The notes below the pieces were generated by a model that was not told the DNA's origin, searched no databases, and worked only from the letters and a program-made list of their open reading frames with translations. DNA of 64,000 nt from [Flavobacterium] thermophilum (GTDB taxonomy: Bacteria; Bacillota; Bacilli; Bacillales; Anoxybacillaceae): positions 1,922,001-1,986,000 of the forward strand of contig UGGS01000001.1 of assembly GCA_900450595.1 (NCBI GenBank), read 5' to 3'. A program made the position numbers and the translations under genes. Below, piece by piece: positions 35,904 through 45,678 of this stretch (position 1 is the stretch's first letter; every line of letters starts with the position of its first letter).

Positions 35904-36548
35904 ATGATTGTCGAACAAATCATGAAAACGCGGGTGGTGACACTCCGTCCCACGAATACGATCGCCGAAGCGCTGCAGCTGCTAAGACATCACCGCATCC
36001 GCCATCTGCCGGTCATCGATGAAAGCGGGCGGTTGATCGGCCTTGTGACCGATCGCGATTTGCGCGACGCGAGCCCGTCCATTTTCCATCTTCATGAACA
36101 TCTGGAAGACTTGCAAAAACCGGTCAGCGCGATTATGAAAACCGACCTCATCGTCGGCCATCCGCTCGATTTCGTCGAAGAGGCGGCCACGCTCTTTTAC
36201 GAGCACCGGATCGGCTGCCTGCCAATCGTCAACCATGGGAAGCTCGTCGGCATCATCACGCAAACGGATTTGCTCCGCACGTTCATTGAATTGACCGGCG
36301 TTCACCAGCCGGGGTCGCAAATCGAGATCAAAGTGCCGAACGAGGCCGGCATGTTAAGCAAAGCGGCGGCCATCATCAGCGAGCGCCATGTGAACATCGC
36401 CAGCGTCTTGGTGTATCCAGCTCCGGATCCGAATGAGAAAATTTTAGTTTTCCGCGTGCAGACGATGAATCCGCTTCCATTGATCCGCGATTTGCAAAAC
36501 GCCGGCTATCACGTGCTATGGCCGAACTTGCCGGGGGTTACGTCATGA
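35904..36548 (+). CDS. acuB: AcuB: CBS-ACT domain protein
   Basis: A 214-residue protein, identical in length to B. subtilis AcuB. Two CBS domains (about 7-60 and 76-130; [19 protein letters not shown] and [20 protein letters not shown]) are followed by an ACT domain (about 138-208, starting [18 protein letters not shown]). The combination suggests a nucleotide- or amino-acid-responsive regulator of the acetate system; the ligand and partner are unknown. The start is ATG 35904 after GGGGAGAGGG. Its stop overlaps the acuC start (ATGA). Confidence 0.93.
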   Translation: MIVEQIMKTRVVTLRPTNTIAEALQLLRHHRIRHLPVIDESGRLIGLVTDRDLRDASPSIFHLHEHLEDLQKPVSAIMKTDLIVGHPLDFVEEAATLFYEHRIGCLPIVNHGKLVGIITQTDLLRTFIELTGVHQPGSQIEIKVPNEAGMLSKAAAIISERHVNIASVLVYPAPDPNEKILVFRVQTMNPLPLIRDLQNAGYHVLWPNLPGVTS

Positions 36549-37711
36549 GCCGAAACTGCGCATTCGTCTATAGCGAGCAATTTCTTCAGTACAAATTTCA
36601 TGACGACCATCCGTTCAACCAGCTGCGGGTCAAAATGACATACGACTTGCTTTGCACGCTCGGCGCGCTCGAAGACCGCCAGATCGTCGCCCCGCGCATG
36701 GCGACCGATGACGAGCTGGCGCTCATTCACGACCGCTCCTACATCGAGGCGGTGAAAGCGGCCGGGCGCGGCGAACTGTCGGAAGCGGCGGCGCAAAACT
36801 ACGGCCTTGGCACCGAAGATACGCCGATTTTCCCGAACATGCACGAGGCGAGCGCCCTCTTGGTTGGCAGCACGCTGACTGCTGTCGACGTGGTTCTTTC
36901 CGGAGCAGCCGAGCATGCCCTCAACTTGGGCGGCGGTCTGCACCACGGCTTCCGCGGCAAAGCGTCCGGCTTTTGCGTCTACAACGACAGCGCGGTCGCC
37001 ATTCAATACATCCGGGAGAAATACGGACTGCGCGTGTTGTACGTCGACACGGACGCCCACCACGGCGACGGGGTGCAATGGGCGTTTTACGACGATCCGA
37101 ACGTTTGCACGTTTTCCATTCATGAAACGGGGCGCTATTTGTTCCCAGGGACCGGAAATGTCAACGAGCGCGGCTTAGGCGCAGGCTACGGCTATTCGTT
37201 CAACATTCCCGTTGATGCGTTCACGGAAGACGAATCATGGATCGCCGCCTATACGACCGCGCTTCGGGAAATCGCCGACTTTTTCCGCCCGGATGTCATC
37301 GTGACGCAAAACGGCGTCGACGCCCACTATTACGATCCGCTCACCCATTTGTCGGTGACGATGAAAACGTACCGCGCCATTCCGAAGCTCGCGCACGAAA
37401 TCGCACATGAATATTGCGGCGGACGCTGGATCGCCGTCGGCGGCGGCGGCTATGACATCTGGCGCGTCGTGCCGCGGGCATGGGCGCTCCTTTGGCTCGA
37501 GATGACGGGACAAGCCGATGTGTCCGGCCCGCTGCCGGATGAGTGGCGCGAACGTTGGCAACCGCTTTCACCCGTCGCGCTTCCGCTTGAGTGGGACGAC
37601 CCGGACGACTTGTATCCCCCGATTCCACGCAAGGCGGAAATCAGCGAAAAAAATGCGCAGACGGTGGAGAAAGCGTTGTATTTCATCCGCAGCCAGCGGC
37701 CGGCACGGTGA
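36545..37711 (+). CDS. acuC: AcuC: zinc-dependent protein deacetylase
   Basis: A 388-residue arginase/deacetylase-fold enzyme of the class I histone deacetylase family (B. subtilis AcuC 387). Catalytic and zinc residues are in [21 protein letters not shown] and TQNGVDAH. It removes acetyl groups from AcsA and so restores activity. The start ATG 36545 overlaps the acuB stop in ATGA; the sequence GGGGGTT just upstream serves as a modest ribosome site. Last gene of acuABC. Confidence 0.95.
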   Translation: MSRNCAFVYSEQFLQYKFHDDHPFNQLRVKMTYDLLCTLGALEDRQIVAPRMATDDELALIHDRSYIEAVKAAGRGELSEAAAQNYGLGTEDTPIFPNMHEASALLVGSTLTAVDVVLSGAAEHALNLGGGLHHGFRGKASGFCVYNDSAVAIQYIREKYGLRVLYVDTDAHHGDGVQWAFYDDPNVCTFSIHETGRYLFPGTGNVNERGLGAGYGYSFNIPVDAFTEDESWIAAYTTALREIADFFRPDVIVTQNGVDAHYYDPLTHLSVTMKTYRAIPKLAHEIAHEYCGGRWIAVGGGGYDIWRVVPRAWALLWLEMTGQADVSGPLPDEWRERWQPLSPVALPLEWDDPDDLYPPIPRKAEISEKNAQTVEKALYFIRSQRPAR

Positions 37712-37856
37712 CCGGCCGGCCGAACCGCCCTCCAAATTCAGAAACAATAGGCGAAGGGGACTGCTTTTTATGGGTGCCATCGAGCCGGTTCCCGCCTGTT
37801 GGCGGCGCATGGGGAACGCAAACAAGAGCGCCTCGGCAGGCGCGTTCGGCGAAAAC

Positions 37857-37900
37857 GCGAAAAAGGCTGATCCGAAAACGCCCCGCGTTTTGGACCAGCC
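37857..37900 (-). terminator. Terminator after ccpA
   Basis: A stem GGCTGATCC/GGACCAGCC (37865-37873 / 37892-37900, one wobble) with an inner AAAACG/CGTTTT pairing is followed on the minus strand by TTTTTCGC. Confidence 0.75.
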
Positions 37901-37906
37901 CGCTCC

Positions 37907-38899
37907 TTATTTCGTCGACTCGCGCACTTCGAGCCGGTGCGGCAAGACGACGATATGGTTGTCGACTTTCTCCTTGTTCATATACTTCGTCAACAGCCGC
38001 ATCGCGACGGCGCCAATGTCGTACATCGGCTGCACGACGGTCGTCAGCCGCGGCCGCACCATCGTCGCGAGCCTTGTGTTGTCAAAGCCGACGACTTCCA
38101 ACTCTTCCGGCACGCGCACGTTATGGTCTTGGGCGCTGTGGATGATGCCGAGCGCCATTTCGTCCGTGCCGGCAAACACCGCCGTCGGCCGTTCGGCCAG
38201 CTCCGCGATTTTCTCGTACGCTTCCAAGCCGGAGTCGTACGAGTTGTCGCCCTCGACGACCAGCTCTTCGTCATACGGCACCCCGCGCTCTTCCAGCGCG
38301 CGGCGGTAGCCTGCCAGTTTCCGCTGGTTGATCGGGTCGTCGGTCGGACCGGTCACATAAGCGACGCGCCGGTTTCCTTTTTCCAGCAAATACGTCACCG
38401 CTTCAAACGCCGCCTGCTCATAGTCGATGTTGACCGATGGAATCTCCTCCGGTCCGACCGTCGCCGCCAGCACGATCGGCACGGACGATTTTTTGAACTC
38501 GGCGACGTGCTCCTCGGTGATCGTCCCGCCCATAAACAACAGCCCGTCCACCTGCTTGGCGAGCATCGTGTTGAGCAAATGCAGCTCTTTTTCTTTGTTT
38601 TGGTCGGAGTTGCTTAAAATAATGTTGTATTTGTACATCGTCGCAATGTCTTCGATGCCGCGCGCCAGTTCGGCGAAGAAAATGCTCGAAATATCCGGGA
38701 TGATCACCCCGACCGTCGTCGTTTTTTTGCTCGCCAGCCCCCGCGCCACCGCATTCGGGCGGTAGCCGAGCCGTTCGATGGCCTCAAGCACTTTTTTCCT
38801 CGTCGACGGTTTGACGTTCGGGTTGCCGTTCACGACGCGCGAAACAGTCGCCATCGAGACGTTCGCCTCCCGCGCCACGTCATAAATCGTTACGGTCAT
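37907..38899 (-). CDS. ccpA: Catabolite control protein A
   Basis: A 330-residue LacI/GalR-family regulator. The helix-turn-helix is [20 protein letters not shown] (4-23), the hinge helix is [19 protein letters not shown], and the periplasmic-binding-protein-like core has the [18 protein letters not shown] segment. With HPr-Ser46-P it binds cre sites; candidate sites occur at ackA and acsA in this window. The chosen ATG is 8 bases after AAAGGAG; a GTG three codons earlier is less well placed. It sits downstream of aroA, as in B. subtilis, with its own promoter. Confidence 0.96.
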   Translation of the reverse strand: MTVTIYDVAREANVSMATVSRVVNGNPNVKPSTRKKVLEAIERLGYRPNAVARGLASKKTTTVGVIIPDISSIFFAELARGIEDIATMYKYNIILSNSDQNKEKELHLLNTMLAKQVDGLLFMGGTITEEHVAEFKKSSVPIVLAATVGPEEIPSVNIDYEQAAFEAVTYLLEKGNRRVAYVTGPTDDPINQRKLAGYRRALEERGVPYDEELVVEGDNSYDSGLEAYEKIAELAERPTAVFAGTDEMALGIIHSAQDHNVRVPEELEVVGFDNTRLATMVRPRLTTVVQPMYDIGAVAMRLLTKYMNKEKVDNHIVVLPHRLEVRESTK

Positions 38900-38951
38900 T
38901 CCGTTCACTCCTTTTCACTCAACCGGTCAAATTCCGAATGTATGTACAACT

Positions 38952-38981
38952 ATCATACGATACATTATCGCCAACTCGCAA
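38952..38981 (-). promoter_or_regulatory. ccpA promoter
   Basis: TTGCGA (minus, 38981-38976) and TATGAT (38957-38952) are spaced 18 bp apart. Confidence 0.6.
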
Positions 38982-39215
38982 CGAAATCGCAACCATTTTG
39001 CCGGTTTGTTCACAAACCGTTCACGGGTAGTTTGCCCGAAGCCGCGCCATTGCATGAAAAGGAAGCCGCTGTTTCCCCATGTTTTGGCGCTGGGCGCCAA
39101 CTGCCGCCGGCGCAAACGGGAGCCCGCCGGACAGCGCGATTGGATTGCCCCGTCATGCCGCCACCCCAAACGGCCGCCATTTCCCGCCTCGGCCGCAGTC
39201 CGCTTCGCACTGCCC
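38982..39215. other. Spacer between the ccpA promoter and the aroA terminator
   Basis: With the flanking promoter and terminator this makes a 381-bp stretch without a gene (38900-39280). The middle is GC-rich and shows no reading frame with a ribosome site, no repeat and no clear structure. Confidence 0.5.
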
Positions 39216-39252
39216 CAAAAACAAAAGACGCCCCAACACAATGGGACGTCTT
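39216..39252 (-). terminator. Terminator after aroA
   Basis: An 11-bp stem AAGACGCCCCA/TGGGACGTCTT (one wobble) is followed on the minus strand by TTGTTTTTGG. Confidence 0.85.
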
Positions 39253-39280
39253 CTTTCGCCGACACGCCGCCCTTTGCCCT

Positions 39281-40363
39281 TTACGCTTGAACAAACTGGC
39301 GTTGGAACGCGCGCACTTCTTCCATAAACTCATTGAATTGGGCGATGTCCATTTGCTGGGCCGAATCGGACAAGGCGACAGCCGGGTCCGGATGCACTTC
39401 GGCCATGACGCCGTCGGCGCCGATCGCCAACGCCGCTTTGGCGCACGGGATGAGCAAATCGCGCCGCCCGGTCGAGTGGGTGACATCGACAAACACGGGC
39501 AAGTGCGTTTCCTTCTTTAAAATCGGCACAGCCGAAATGTCGAGCGTATTGCGCGTCGCCCGCTCGTACGTACGGATGCCGCGCTCGCACAAAATGATCT
39601 GCCCGTTTCCTTGCGACATGATGTACTCAGCGGCGTTGATGAACTCTTCGATCGTCGCCGCCAAGCCGCGCTTCAGCAAAATCGGCTTGTTCACCTGGCC
39701 GGCTGCCTTGAGCAGCTCAAAGTTTTGCATGTTGCGGGCGCCGATTTGGATCACGTCAATATAATCCAACGCGGTCTCAATGTCCGCCGGCGTGACGATT
39801 TCGCTGATGACCGCCAAATCGAATTCATCGGCGATCCGTTTTAAAATTTTCAGCCCCTCAACGCCGAGGCCTTGGAAGTCGTACGGCGAGGTGCGCGGTT
39901 TGTAGGCGCCGCCGCGCAGCAGCTTAATGCCTTGCTTTTTCACCGCTTCGGCGACCGCAGCCACTTGTTCGTAGCTTTCCACCGCACACGGGCCCATGAC
40001 AAAATATTGGTTGCCGTCGCCGATCCGCTCGCCTTTCACCTCGACGATCGTGTTTTCCGGATGCTTTTTCCGCGAGACGAGCAGCGCTTTCCGATGGTCA
40101 TCTTCTTGCAATTCGAGCGCCGCTTTAAAAATTTCCTTGAAAATGTGCTGCAGCGTCGACGTTTCGAACGGACCGTCGTTATGCTCGGAAATGAGGTCGA
40201 GCATTTTCCGCTCGCGCACCGGGTCGTAGCGGTGCGTTCCTTGCGCTTCTTTGATTTTGCCGATTTCTTGAACGAGCCGCCCCCGTTCGTTGATCAGCTT
40301 CAACAATTGCAAGTTGATCTCATCGACCCTTGCCCGCAGCTCCTCCAACCGTTCGTTGCTCAT
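39281..40363 (-). CDS. aroA: Bifunctional chorismate mutase / DAHP synthase
   Basis: A 360-residue fusion (B. subtilis AroA 358). An N-terminal AroQ-type chorismate mutase (about 1-90, [20 protein letters not shown]) is joined to a class I-beta DAHP synthase with [20 protein letters not shown] and [11 protein letters not shown]. It commits carbon to aromatic synthesis; the mutase domain serves as the sensor for feedback by chorismate/prephenate in this family. The start is ATG 40363, 8 bases after AAAGGATGA; eleven upstream in-frame codons lack support. It has its own promoter and terminator. Confidence 0.96.
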   Translation of the reverse strand: MSNERLEELRARVDEINLQLLKLINERGRLVQEIGKIKEAQGTHRYDPVRERKMLDLISEHNDGPFETSTLQHIFKEIFKAALELQEDDHRKALLVSRKKHPENTIVEVKGERIGDGNQYFVMGPCAVESYEQVAAVAEAVKKQGIKLLRGGAYKPRTSPYDFQGLGVEGLKILKRIADEFDLAVISEIVTPADIETALDYIDVIQIGARNMQNFELLKAAGQVNKPILLKRGLAATIEEFINAAEYIMSQGNGQIILCERGIRTYERATRNTLDISAVPILKKETHLPVFVDVTHSTGRRDLLIPCAKAALAIGADGVMAEVHPDPAVALSDSAQQMDIAQFNEFMEEVRAFQRQFVQA

Positions 40364-40480
40364 GCTTTTCTCATCCTTTCGCCTATTTTCATGCATCGTT
40401 TCCGCCCCATAGCGGCCGCCGGCCGGCTGCGTTCGGGGCGCTTCCCCGTTTTGAAGATCGAAGTTTTGTAATTAGTCTTT

Positions 40481-40509
40481 ATTATAATCGATGACTTAGC
40501 GGTTGTCAC
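40481..40509 (-). promoter_or_regulatory. aroA promoter
   Basis: GTGACA (minus, 40509-40504) and TATAAT (40486-40481) are spaced 17 bp apart. The leader is about 110 bases. Confidence 0.7.
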
Positions 40510-40564
40510 GAAAAAAATGCTTTTTTGATTAAACGCTTTTAAGTGGTAAAGTTTAAAAGGAGAA

Positions 40565-40591
40565 CAAACCGCCTGTCGCGCGGACAGGCGG
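40565..40591 (-). terminator. Terminator after brxC
   Basis: A 9-bp stem CCGCCTGTC/GACAGGCGG (40569-40577 / 40583-40591) is followed on the minus strand by TTTGTTC. The U run is short. Confidence 0.6.
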
Positions 40592-40918
40592 CTAGGCGGT
40601 GGCTATGTTCGTTCTCAGCGCATCGTACGTAATAGCCCAATGGGACGCGTGCCAGACGACTTTGCCGTTTTCAAACAAAAGCGCCTGCGGCGATTCGTGC
40701 TTAACGCCGGTCGTCTCGGCGATGTAGTTCGAGAGCGGGCGCGCTTCTTGAACGTACAGGCAATATACCGCGAGCTCCGGGTGATCGGCGGCGAACTTTT
40801 CACATTCGCCGAACGCCGCTCGGCTGATCGGACATGTTAGGCTATGTTTGACGAACAAAAAGCGGTTCGTTTCCTTCTTGACGCGTTCAAACTGTTCGAC
40901 GGTTTCCAGTTTCTCCAT
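40592..40918 (-). CDS. brxC: Monothiol bacilliredoxin BrxC (YtxJ)
   Basis: A 108-residue thioredoxin-fold protein, the length of B. subtilis YtxJ. The active site is SLTCPISRAAF with Cys29 and no second Cys, the TCPIS motif of BrxC. It is thought to remove bacillithiol from S-bacillithiolated proteins after oxidative stress. The chosen start MEKLETVEQ is 13 bp after the ytxH stop with only GTGGGA before it; translation may be coupled. Last gene of a SigB-type operon ytxG-ytxH-brxC. Confidence 0.92.
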   Translation of the reverse strand: MEKLETVEQFERVKKETNRFLFVKHSLTCPISRAAFGECEKFAADHPELAVYCLYVQEARPLSNYIAETTGVKHESPQALLFENGKVVWHASHWAITYDALRTNIATA

Positions 40919-40931
40919 TCCCACGTTCTGC

Positions 40932-41327
40932 TCACTCCATTCCGCTTCGGTGTCCCATCGTTTGCTCGGCGTCATCGAGCGCCGCTTCCGCTTCCTCAAG
41001 CAGCTTTTGCAGCGTCTCGCGGTCGGCCGGCTCAGCGGATGGCGGAATCGGGATCGTCGCTTTTTCAGCACCGGTCTTTGCCTCTTCGGCTTCGGACGGG
41101 GCCTCAGCTGTTTTCAGCGGGATGAACTCGGCGATTTCCTTCGTTTTCTCTTTCGCTGTTTCCAACCATTCCGCCGCCGTCGTTTTCACCGGCTCCCACG
41201 TTTCGCTGCTGCTCCATTCCGCGAGCCATTGCCGTCCTTTCTCACTTGTTAAAAACATGGCCGCCGCCGCGCCGGCGATGCCGCCGACAAGCGCCCCAAG
41301 CAAAAATCCGCCGTTATTTTTCGCCAT
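40932..41327 (-). CDS. ytxH: YtxH-domain general stress protein
   Basis: A 131-residue protein. A Gly/Ala-rich membrane helix (about 6-25, GFLLGALVGGIAGAAAAMFL) is typical of the YtxH domain and is followed by SEKGRQWL and a long, charged, probably coiled C-terminus rich in Glu and Ala. The start is ATG 41327, 9 bases after AGGAGG. It overlaps the end of ytxG by 14 bp. It is a general stress protein in B. subtilis; molecular role unknown. Confidence 0.9.
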   Translation of the reverse strand: MAKNNGGFLLGALVGGIAGAAAAMFLTSEKGRQWLAEWSSSETWEPVKTTAAEWLETAKEKTKEIAEFIPLKTAEAPSEAEEAKTGAEKATIPIPPSAEPADRETLQKLLEEAEAALDDAEQTMGHRSGME

Positions 41328-41763
41328 TTTGCATTCCCTCCTGTTCACGCAATCGTTCCCTTTCCCTCCATTTTTCCCTTAGTTCGAGCAAAACATTAGC
41401 CCATTGCAACGTTTTGCGCCATTTTTTCCGCTCGCCGCCCGCTCGAGCCGACAGCGCCGCGGCTGTCTGCTGAAGGGCGCGGTTGAACGAGCGGACGGCG
41501 TCGCCGACTTCACTGACGGCTTCGACGGCGCTGTTCAGCTTTTCCACCTTCTTTTGCACATCGCCGGCGATGTCGTTCGCCGTATGCAAAAGCTCGGTGA
41601 CTTCGCGGGCCACCGCTTGCACTTGCTCCTCCGTATGGCCCACCGCCGCCGTCAGCCGGCGCAGCGTTTCCTGCAGGACGACGAGCGTCCTCGCGATGTA
41701 CACGACAAGCAGCAAAAACGCCGCCGCCGCCACCGCAGCGCTCGCGTACAAAAGCCACTCCAC
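41314..41763 (-). CDS. ytxG: DUF948 general stress protein YtxG
   Basis: A 149-residue DUF948 protein: an N-terminal membrane helix (about 4-28, LLYASAAVAAAAFLLLVVYI) and a long amphipathic region resembling a methyl-accepting-type coiled coil (TAAVGHTEEQVQAVAREVTE onward). The start is GTG, 8-9 bases after AAGGAGG. First gene of the operon that continues with ytxH and brxC; a SigB-type promoter lies 42 bp upstream of the start. Confidence 0.9.
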   Translation of the reverse strand: MEWLLYASAAVAAAAFLLLVVYIARTLVVLQETLRRLTAAVGHTEEQVQAVAREVTELLHTANDIAGDVQKKVEKLNSAVEAVSEVGDAVRSFNRALQQTAAALSARAGGERKKWRKTLQWANVLLELREKWRERERLREQEGMQNGEK

Positions 41764-41804
41764 TTCGTTTCCCTCCTTGCCGTCCGGACCGCCTCATCCC
41801 GTTT

Positions 41805-41830
41805 GTACCCGTTTGCCTCCGCCTTTAAAC
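41805..41830 (-). promoter_or_regulatory. SigB-type promoter of ytxG-ytxH-brxC
   Basis: GTTTAA (minus, 41830-41825) and GGGTAC (41810-41805) are 14 bp apart, an almost perfect SigB promoter. B. subtilis ytxGHJ is a known SigB operon. Confidence 0.85.
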
Positions 41831-41865
41831 GTTCGCCGCCGTCTCATTCGATTCCTGCCGCCCAA

Positions 41866-41895
41866 CAAAAAACGGGCTGTTTTGGTCACAGCCCG
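41866..41895 (-). terminator. Terminator after murC
   Basis: A stem CGGGCTGT/ACAGCCCG (41873-41880 / 41888-41895) is followed on the minus strand by TTTTTTGTT. It separates murC from the ytxGHJ promoter. Confidence 0.85.
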
Positions 41896-41910
41896 CTTCC
41901 CGGCCGGCCG

Positions 41911-43215
41911 CTACGCGGACAGAACGGCCTGTTCGTACGCCTGTTGAAATTTTTGAATATCGCCGGCGCCCATAAACACCAACACTGCATCCGGATGCTG
42001 TTTCAACACTGCGACGTTGTCTTCTTCAAGCAGCTGCGAGCGCGGAATTTGCGCCTGCAAATCGCGGATGGACAGCTTGCCCTCGCGTTCGCGCGCCGAG
42101 CCGAAAATATCGCATAAATAGACGTGGTCGGCCTGTTTTAAACTTTCGGCAAACTCGCGCAAAAACGTCTGCGTTCGCGTATACGTGTGCGGCTGGAAAA
42201 TGGCGACGACCTCGCGTCCCGGATATTTTTGCCTTGCCGCCTCCAATGTGGCGGTAATTTCGCGCGGATGATGCGCATAATCGTCAATCAACACCTGGCG
42301 CCCGACCGTTTTTTCGCTGAAGCGGCGTTTCACCCCTTGGAACGTCTGCAGCCGGGCGGCGATCGTGCCGGCGTCAATGCCTTCATAGTGGCAAAGGGCG
42401 ATGACCGCGAGCGCATTCAGCACGTTATGGGTGCCAAAGCGCGGGATGGAAAAAGAGGCAAAAAACGTGTTGCGCACGAACACGTCAAACGCCGTCCCTT
42501 CGGTCGTCTTGACAATATTGCGCGCCTGAAAATCGTTTTCGTCGCTAAGCCCGTAAAACAAAATCGGCACTTTCGCCTGGAGATTCGGCAAATACGGATC
42601 ATCCCCGCAGGCGACAATCGCCTTGTTCACTTGTTCCGCCATTTGTTGGAAGGCGGAAAAGACGTCGTCAATATTGGCAAAATAGTCGGGGTGGTCGAAG
42701 TCAATGTTCGTCATGATTGCATAATCGGGAAAATAGGACAGAAAATGCCGGCGGTACTCGCACGCCTCAAACACAAAGTATTTGCTCCCCGGCTCCCCTC
42801 TTCCCGTTCCGTCCCCAATTAAATATGACGTAGGGTGCGCCCCTTGCATCACGTGAGCGAGCAAGCCCGTCGTCGTCGTCTTTCCATGTGAGCCGGTCAC
42901 CGCGATGCTTGTGAATTTCCCCGCCAGCTCGCCCAAAAAGCGGTGGTATCGAATGACAGGGACGCCGAGTTGACGGGCCGCTTCGATTTCCTCATGCGTA
43001 TCGGAAAAGGCGTTGCCGGCAATGACCGTATAACCTGGGCGGATATTGTCTTTGGAAAAAGGCAAAACCGGGATGCCCCGTTCCTCGAGCACCTTTTGCG
43101 TAAAAAACCACTTTTCGACATCCGACCCTTGCACTGTATAGCCGAGATCATGAAGCACTTGTGCAAGCGCGCTCATTCCCGTGCCTTTGATGCCAACAAA
43201 ATGGTAAACTGTCAT
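41911..43215 (-). CDS. murC: UDP-N-acetylmuramate--L-alanine ligase
   Basis: A 434-residue Mur ligase (B. subtilis MurC 432) that adds the first amino acid of the peptidoglycan stem. The UDP-binding N-terminal motif is [14 protein letters not shown] (9-22), the ATP loop is [17 protein letters not shown] near 107, and [10 protein letters not shown] is in the C-terminal domain. The start is ATG 43215 behind GGAGGG. In bacilli it commonly follows the SftA gene, as here. Confidence 0.97.
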   Translation of the reverse strand: MTVYHFVGIKGTGMSALAQVLHDLGYTVQGSDVEKWFFTQKVLEERGIPVLPFSKDNIRPGYTVIAGNAFSDTHEEIEAARQLGVPVIRYHRFLGELAGKFTSIAVTGSHGKTTTTGLLAHVMQGAHPTSYLIGDGTGRGEPGSKYFVFEACEYRRHFLSYFPDYAIMTNIDFDHPDYFANIDDVFSAFQQMAEQVNKAIVACGDDPYLPNLQAKVPILFYGLSDENDFQARNIVKTTEGTAFDVFVRNTFFASFSIPRFGTHNVLNALAVIALCHYEGIDAGTIAARLQTFQGVKRRFSEKTVGRQVLIDDYAHHPREITATLEAARQKYPGREVVAIFQPHTYTRTQTFLREFAESLKQADHVYLCDIFGSAREREGKLSIRDLQAQIPRSQLLEEDNVAVLKQHPDAVLVFMGAGDIQKFQQAYEQAVLSA

Positions 43216-43316
43216 CGCTAAGCCCTCCAGCCATCTTCTCTCTGTAGAACAGTATATGATATTCGTCTAGTTTTGCCATTTGCTTCATGCCGCCGCGCCG
43301 GCGGTTTCATTTCCCC

Positions 43317-43322
43317 ATTATA
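43317..43322 (-). promoter_or_regulatory. -10 element upstream of murC
   Basis: TATAAT on the minus strand lies about 100 bp before murC. The -35 (TAGTGT, 17 bp away) is poor. Read-through from sftA is also possible because no terminator is seen. Confidence 0.4.
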
Positions 43323-43342
43323 GCACGGCCGGCGGCAAAACA

Positions 43343-45622
43343 CTACCGCCCGGAAGCAACGCCGTTGGCAGGGTGCCCGCCGTGCTCCCCGCGCCAGCGC
43401 GCCCACTCTTCCTCGCTCATCAGCACATCGCGCGGTTTGCTGCCGCGCGCTTCCGAGATGAGCCCATGATGCTCCATCATCTCGATGAGCCGGGCGGCGC
43501 GGTTGTAGCCGATGCGGAAATGACGCTGCAAACTTGACGTTGACGCCCCTCCCTGGGCGATGACAAACCGGCATGCTTCGTCAAACAGCTCGTCGTCTTC
43601 CTCGCCGAACGCCGCCGCTTGCCGGAACTCGTCCGGACTGAACATGTACGAAGGGGCTTGCTGCGCTTTCACGTGGGCGGTGACCCGCTCAATTTCTTCA
43701 TCGGAAATGAAGCAGCCTTGCAACCGCACCGGCTTGGCTGACCCGTTTTCCAAAAAAAGCATATCGCCGCGCCCAAGCAGCCGCTCGGCGCCGTTCACAT
43801 CCAAAATCGTGCGCGAGTCGACTTGGGAAGAAACAGAAAAGGCGATGCGCGTCGGAATGTTCGCCTTGATCAAGCCGGTGATGACGTCAACCGACGGCCG
43901 TTGCGTGGCGATCAACAAGTGAATGCCGCACGCCCGCGCCTTTTGCGCCAAGCGGCAAATCGATTCCTCGACATCGGCCGGGGCGGCCATCATCAAATCA
44001 GCCAGTTCGTCGATGACGATGACGATGTACGGCAACGGCGGCTCACTTCCCCCGCTTGCACGCAGACGGTCATTGTATTTTTCAAGATCGCGCACGCCGG
44101 CATGGACAAACAGCTCGTACCGCCGCTCCATTTCGCCGACCGCCCACTTGAGCGCCCCGGCGGCCGCTTTTGCTTCGGTGATGACCGGGCTGAGCAAATG
44201 CGGCAAGCCGTTGTACGGGGCAAGCTCCACCATTTTTGGATCAATCAGCAGCCACTTCACCTCATGCGGGGCGGCTTTGTACAACATGCTGACAAGCATA
44301 GCGTTCATGCATACGCTTTTTCCCGACCCGGTCGCCCCGGCGATCAGCCCATGCGGCATTTTTCGGATGTCAGTCACGACCGGCGCACCGCTAATGTCAA
44401 GCCCAAGCGCCACGGTAAGCGGCGATGGGCTTTTACGGAACGCTTCGCTTTCTAAAATTTCCCGCAGACGCACCGGACGGCTCGTTCGGTTCGGCACTTC
44501 AATGCCGATCGTCCGCTTTCCCGGAATCGGCGCTTCAATCCGAATGTCTTTCGCTGCCAAACTCAGTTTAATGTCGTCCGTCAAGCTCGTAATTTTGCTT
44601 ACTTTCACGCCCAAATCGGGCTGCACTTCAAACTGCGTCACCGTCGGCCCTTGCGTTGCCCCAACGACCTTCGCTCCGATATGGAAGCTCGCAAACGTCC
44701 GGTCGAGGCGGGCGCATTGTTCGCGAATCCACTGTTCGTCAGCAGACGCCGCCTCCCCGGGCGGCTCAAGCAACGCAGACGGCGGCAGCGAATAGCCGTC
44801 CCGGCGCGAGCGTTCCTCGAGCTTGCGCCGGTCTTCCTTTAGCATCATCACATTGTACGGGATGCGCGCCCGTCCGAGACGGGGAGAAGACAGCCGCGCT
44901 TCTTCTTCCCGTCCGGCGCCTTTCTCCGCCCCATGGCCGCGTTGCCCCTCATCCGGTCGCGGCGCTCCTTCTTCTAGCACCTTGGTGATCTTCTCCGCCG
45001 CCGTTTCATTCTCAATCGCCTCTTCAAGCCGCGGACCGGCGCCAAAGACGGACCGCTCCTCTTCCTCTTGCCCGGCGCCCCTTTTCTGCTGATCGTGCTG
45101 CCGCTCATCCGATCGCGGCGCCCCTTCTTCCGCGGCCTTGGCCATAGTCTCTGCTGCCGTTTCGCTCCCGGCCGCAACGGCGGCTTGTTCATCCGGTGGG
45201 GCGGTCGCTTTGCTGCTCTCTTCCTGTTCGGGCGGCGCCAAAGAGGCGGAGCGGCTTTGCTCCGGCTTAAAGTCGGAAACCGGCGTTCGTTTTGCCCCCC
45301 GCTGTTCGCCGCCCTGTCTTTGATACCCAAACACCGGCGACGGCACATCGGACGGGCGGAACGGGCGTTTTTCCGCCGTTTCCCGCGCCAGGCTGTCTGA
45401 CGGGCGGCCAGAGGCCGGCCGCGTTCTTCCCCCGTCTGCCAACCGCTGCGGCTGTTTCTGTTCCTCCCGCGGCTGATCGTCGGGAATGAGCGGAAACCGA
45501 AAGCGGCCTTGCGGGTATTGGTACACCACTTTCGCCTCTGCACGCTCCGGTTGAGGAATGGGCGGCTGTTCCTGCTCTTCTTCCTCCGCAAACATGCGAA
45601 GCCATCGTTTCCAAAATTTCAT
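43343..45622 (-). CDS. sftA: DNA translocase SftA
   Basis: A 759-residue soluble FtsK/SpoIIIE-family motor (B. subtilis SftA 952). There are no membrane helices. A charged low-complexity N-terminal linker (about 1-250) is followed by the motor with Walker A GATGSGKSVCMNAML, Walker B IVIVIDELADLMM and a C-terminal winged-helix gamma domain (ASTSSLQRHFRIGYNRAARL) that reads DNA polarity. It clears DNA from the closing septum. The linker contains two copies of a 37-38-residue repeat. The start is MKFWKRWL, after AAAGAGTG; the frame is open 52 codons further upstream. Confidence 0.92.
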   Translation of the reverse strand: MKFWKRWLRMFAEEEEQEQPPIPQPERAEAKVVYQYPQGRFRFPLIPDDQPREEQKQPQRLADGGRTRPASGRPSDSLARETAEKRPFRPSDVPSPVFGYQRQGGEQRGAKRTPVSDFKPEQSRSASLAPPEQEESSKATAPPDEQAAVAAGSETAAETMAKAAEEGAPRSDERQHDQQKRGAGQEEEERSVFGAGPRLEEAIENETAAEKITKVLEEGAPRPDEGQRGHGAEKGAGREEEARLSSPRLGRARIPYNVMMLKEDRRKLEERSRRDGYSLPPSALLEPPGEAASADEQWIREQCARLDRTFASFHIGAKVVGATQGPTVTQFEVQPDLGVKVSKITSLTDDIKLSLAAKDIRIEAPIPGKRTIGIEVPNRTSRPVRLREILESEAFRKSPSPLTVALGLDISGAPVVTDIRKMPHGLIAGATGSGKSVCMNAMLVSMLYKAAPHEVKWLLIDPKMVELAPYNGLPHLLSPVITEAKAAAGALKWAVGEMERRYELFVHAGVRDLEKYNDRLRASGGSEPPLPYIVIVIDELADLMMAAPADVEESICRLAQKARACGIHLLIATQRPSVDVITGLIKANIPTRIAFSVSSQVDSRTILDVNGAERLLGRGDMLFLENGSAKPVRLQGCFISDEEIERVTAHVKAQQAPSYMFSPDEFRQAAAFGEEDDELFDEACRFVIAQGGASTSSLQRHFRIGYNRAARLIEMMEHHGLISEARGSKPRDVLMSEEEWARWRGEHGGHPANGVASGR
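44894..45163 (-). repeat. Tandem repeat within the SftA linker
   Basis: Residues 154-190 (ETAAETMAKAAEEGAPRSDE...) and 206-243 (ETAAEKITKVLEEGAPRPDE...) are two copies of one unit, each ending KRGAGQEEEER or EKGAGREEEAR. They are separated by 15 residues. Confidence 0.75.
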
Positions 45623-45678
45623 CGGCCGTTTCACTCTTTCTATCTCATTCATTGTTGGCAAAAACGCCGTCGGGACGG

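Noticed and set aside
35761..35907. 48-residue frame ending exactly on the acuB start (ATGA)
   Set aside because: No ribosome site before its ATG and low-complexity Gly/Arg/Ala composition; the overlap is probably chance.
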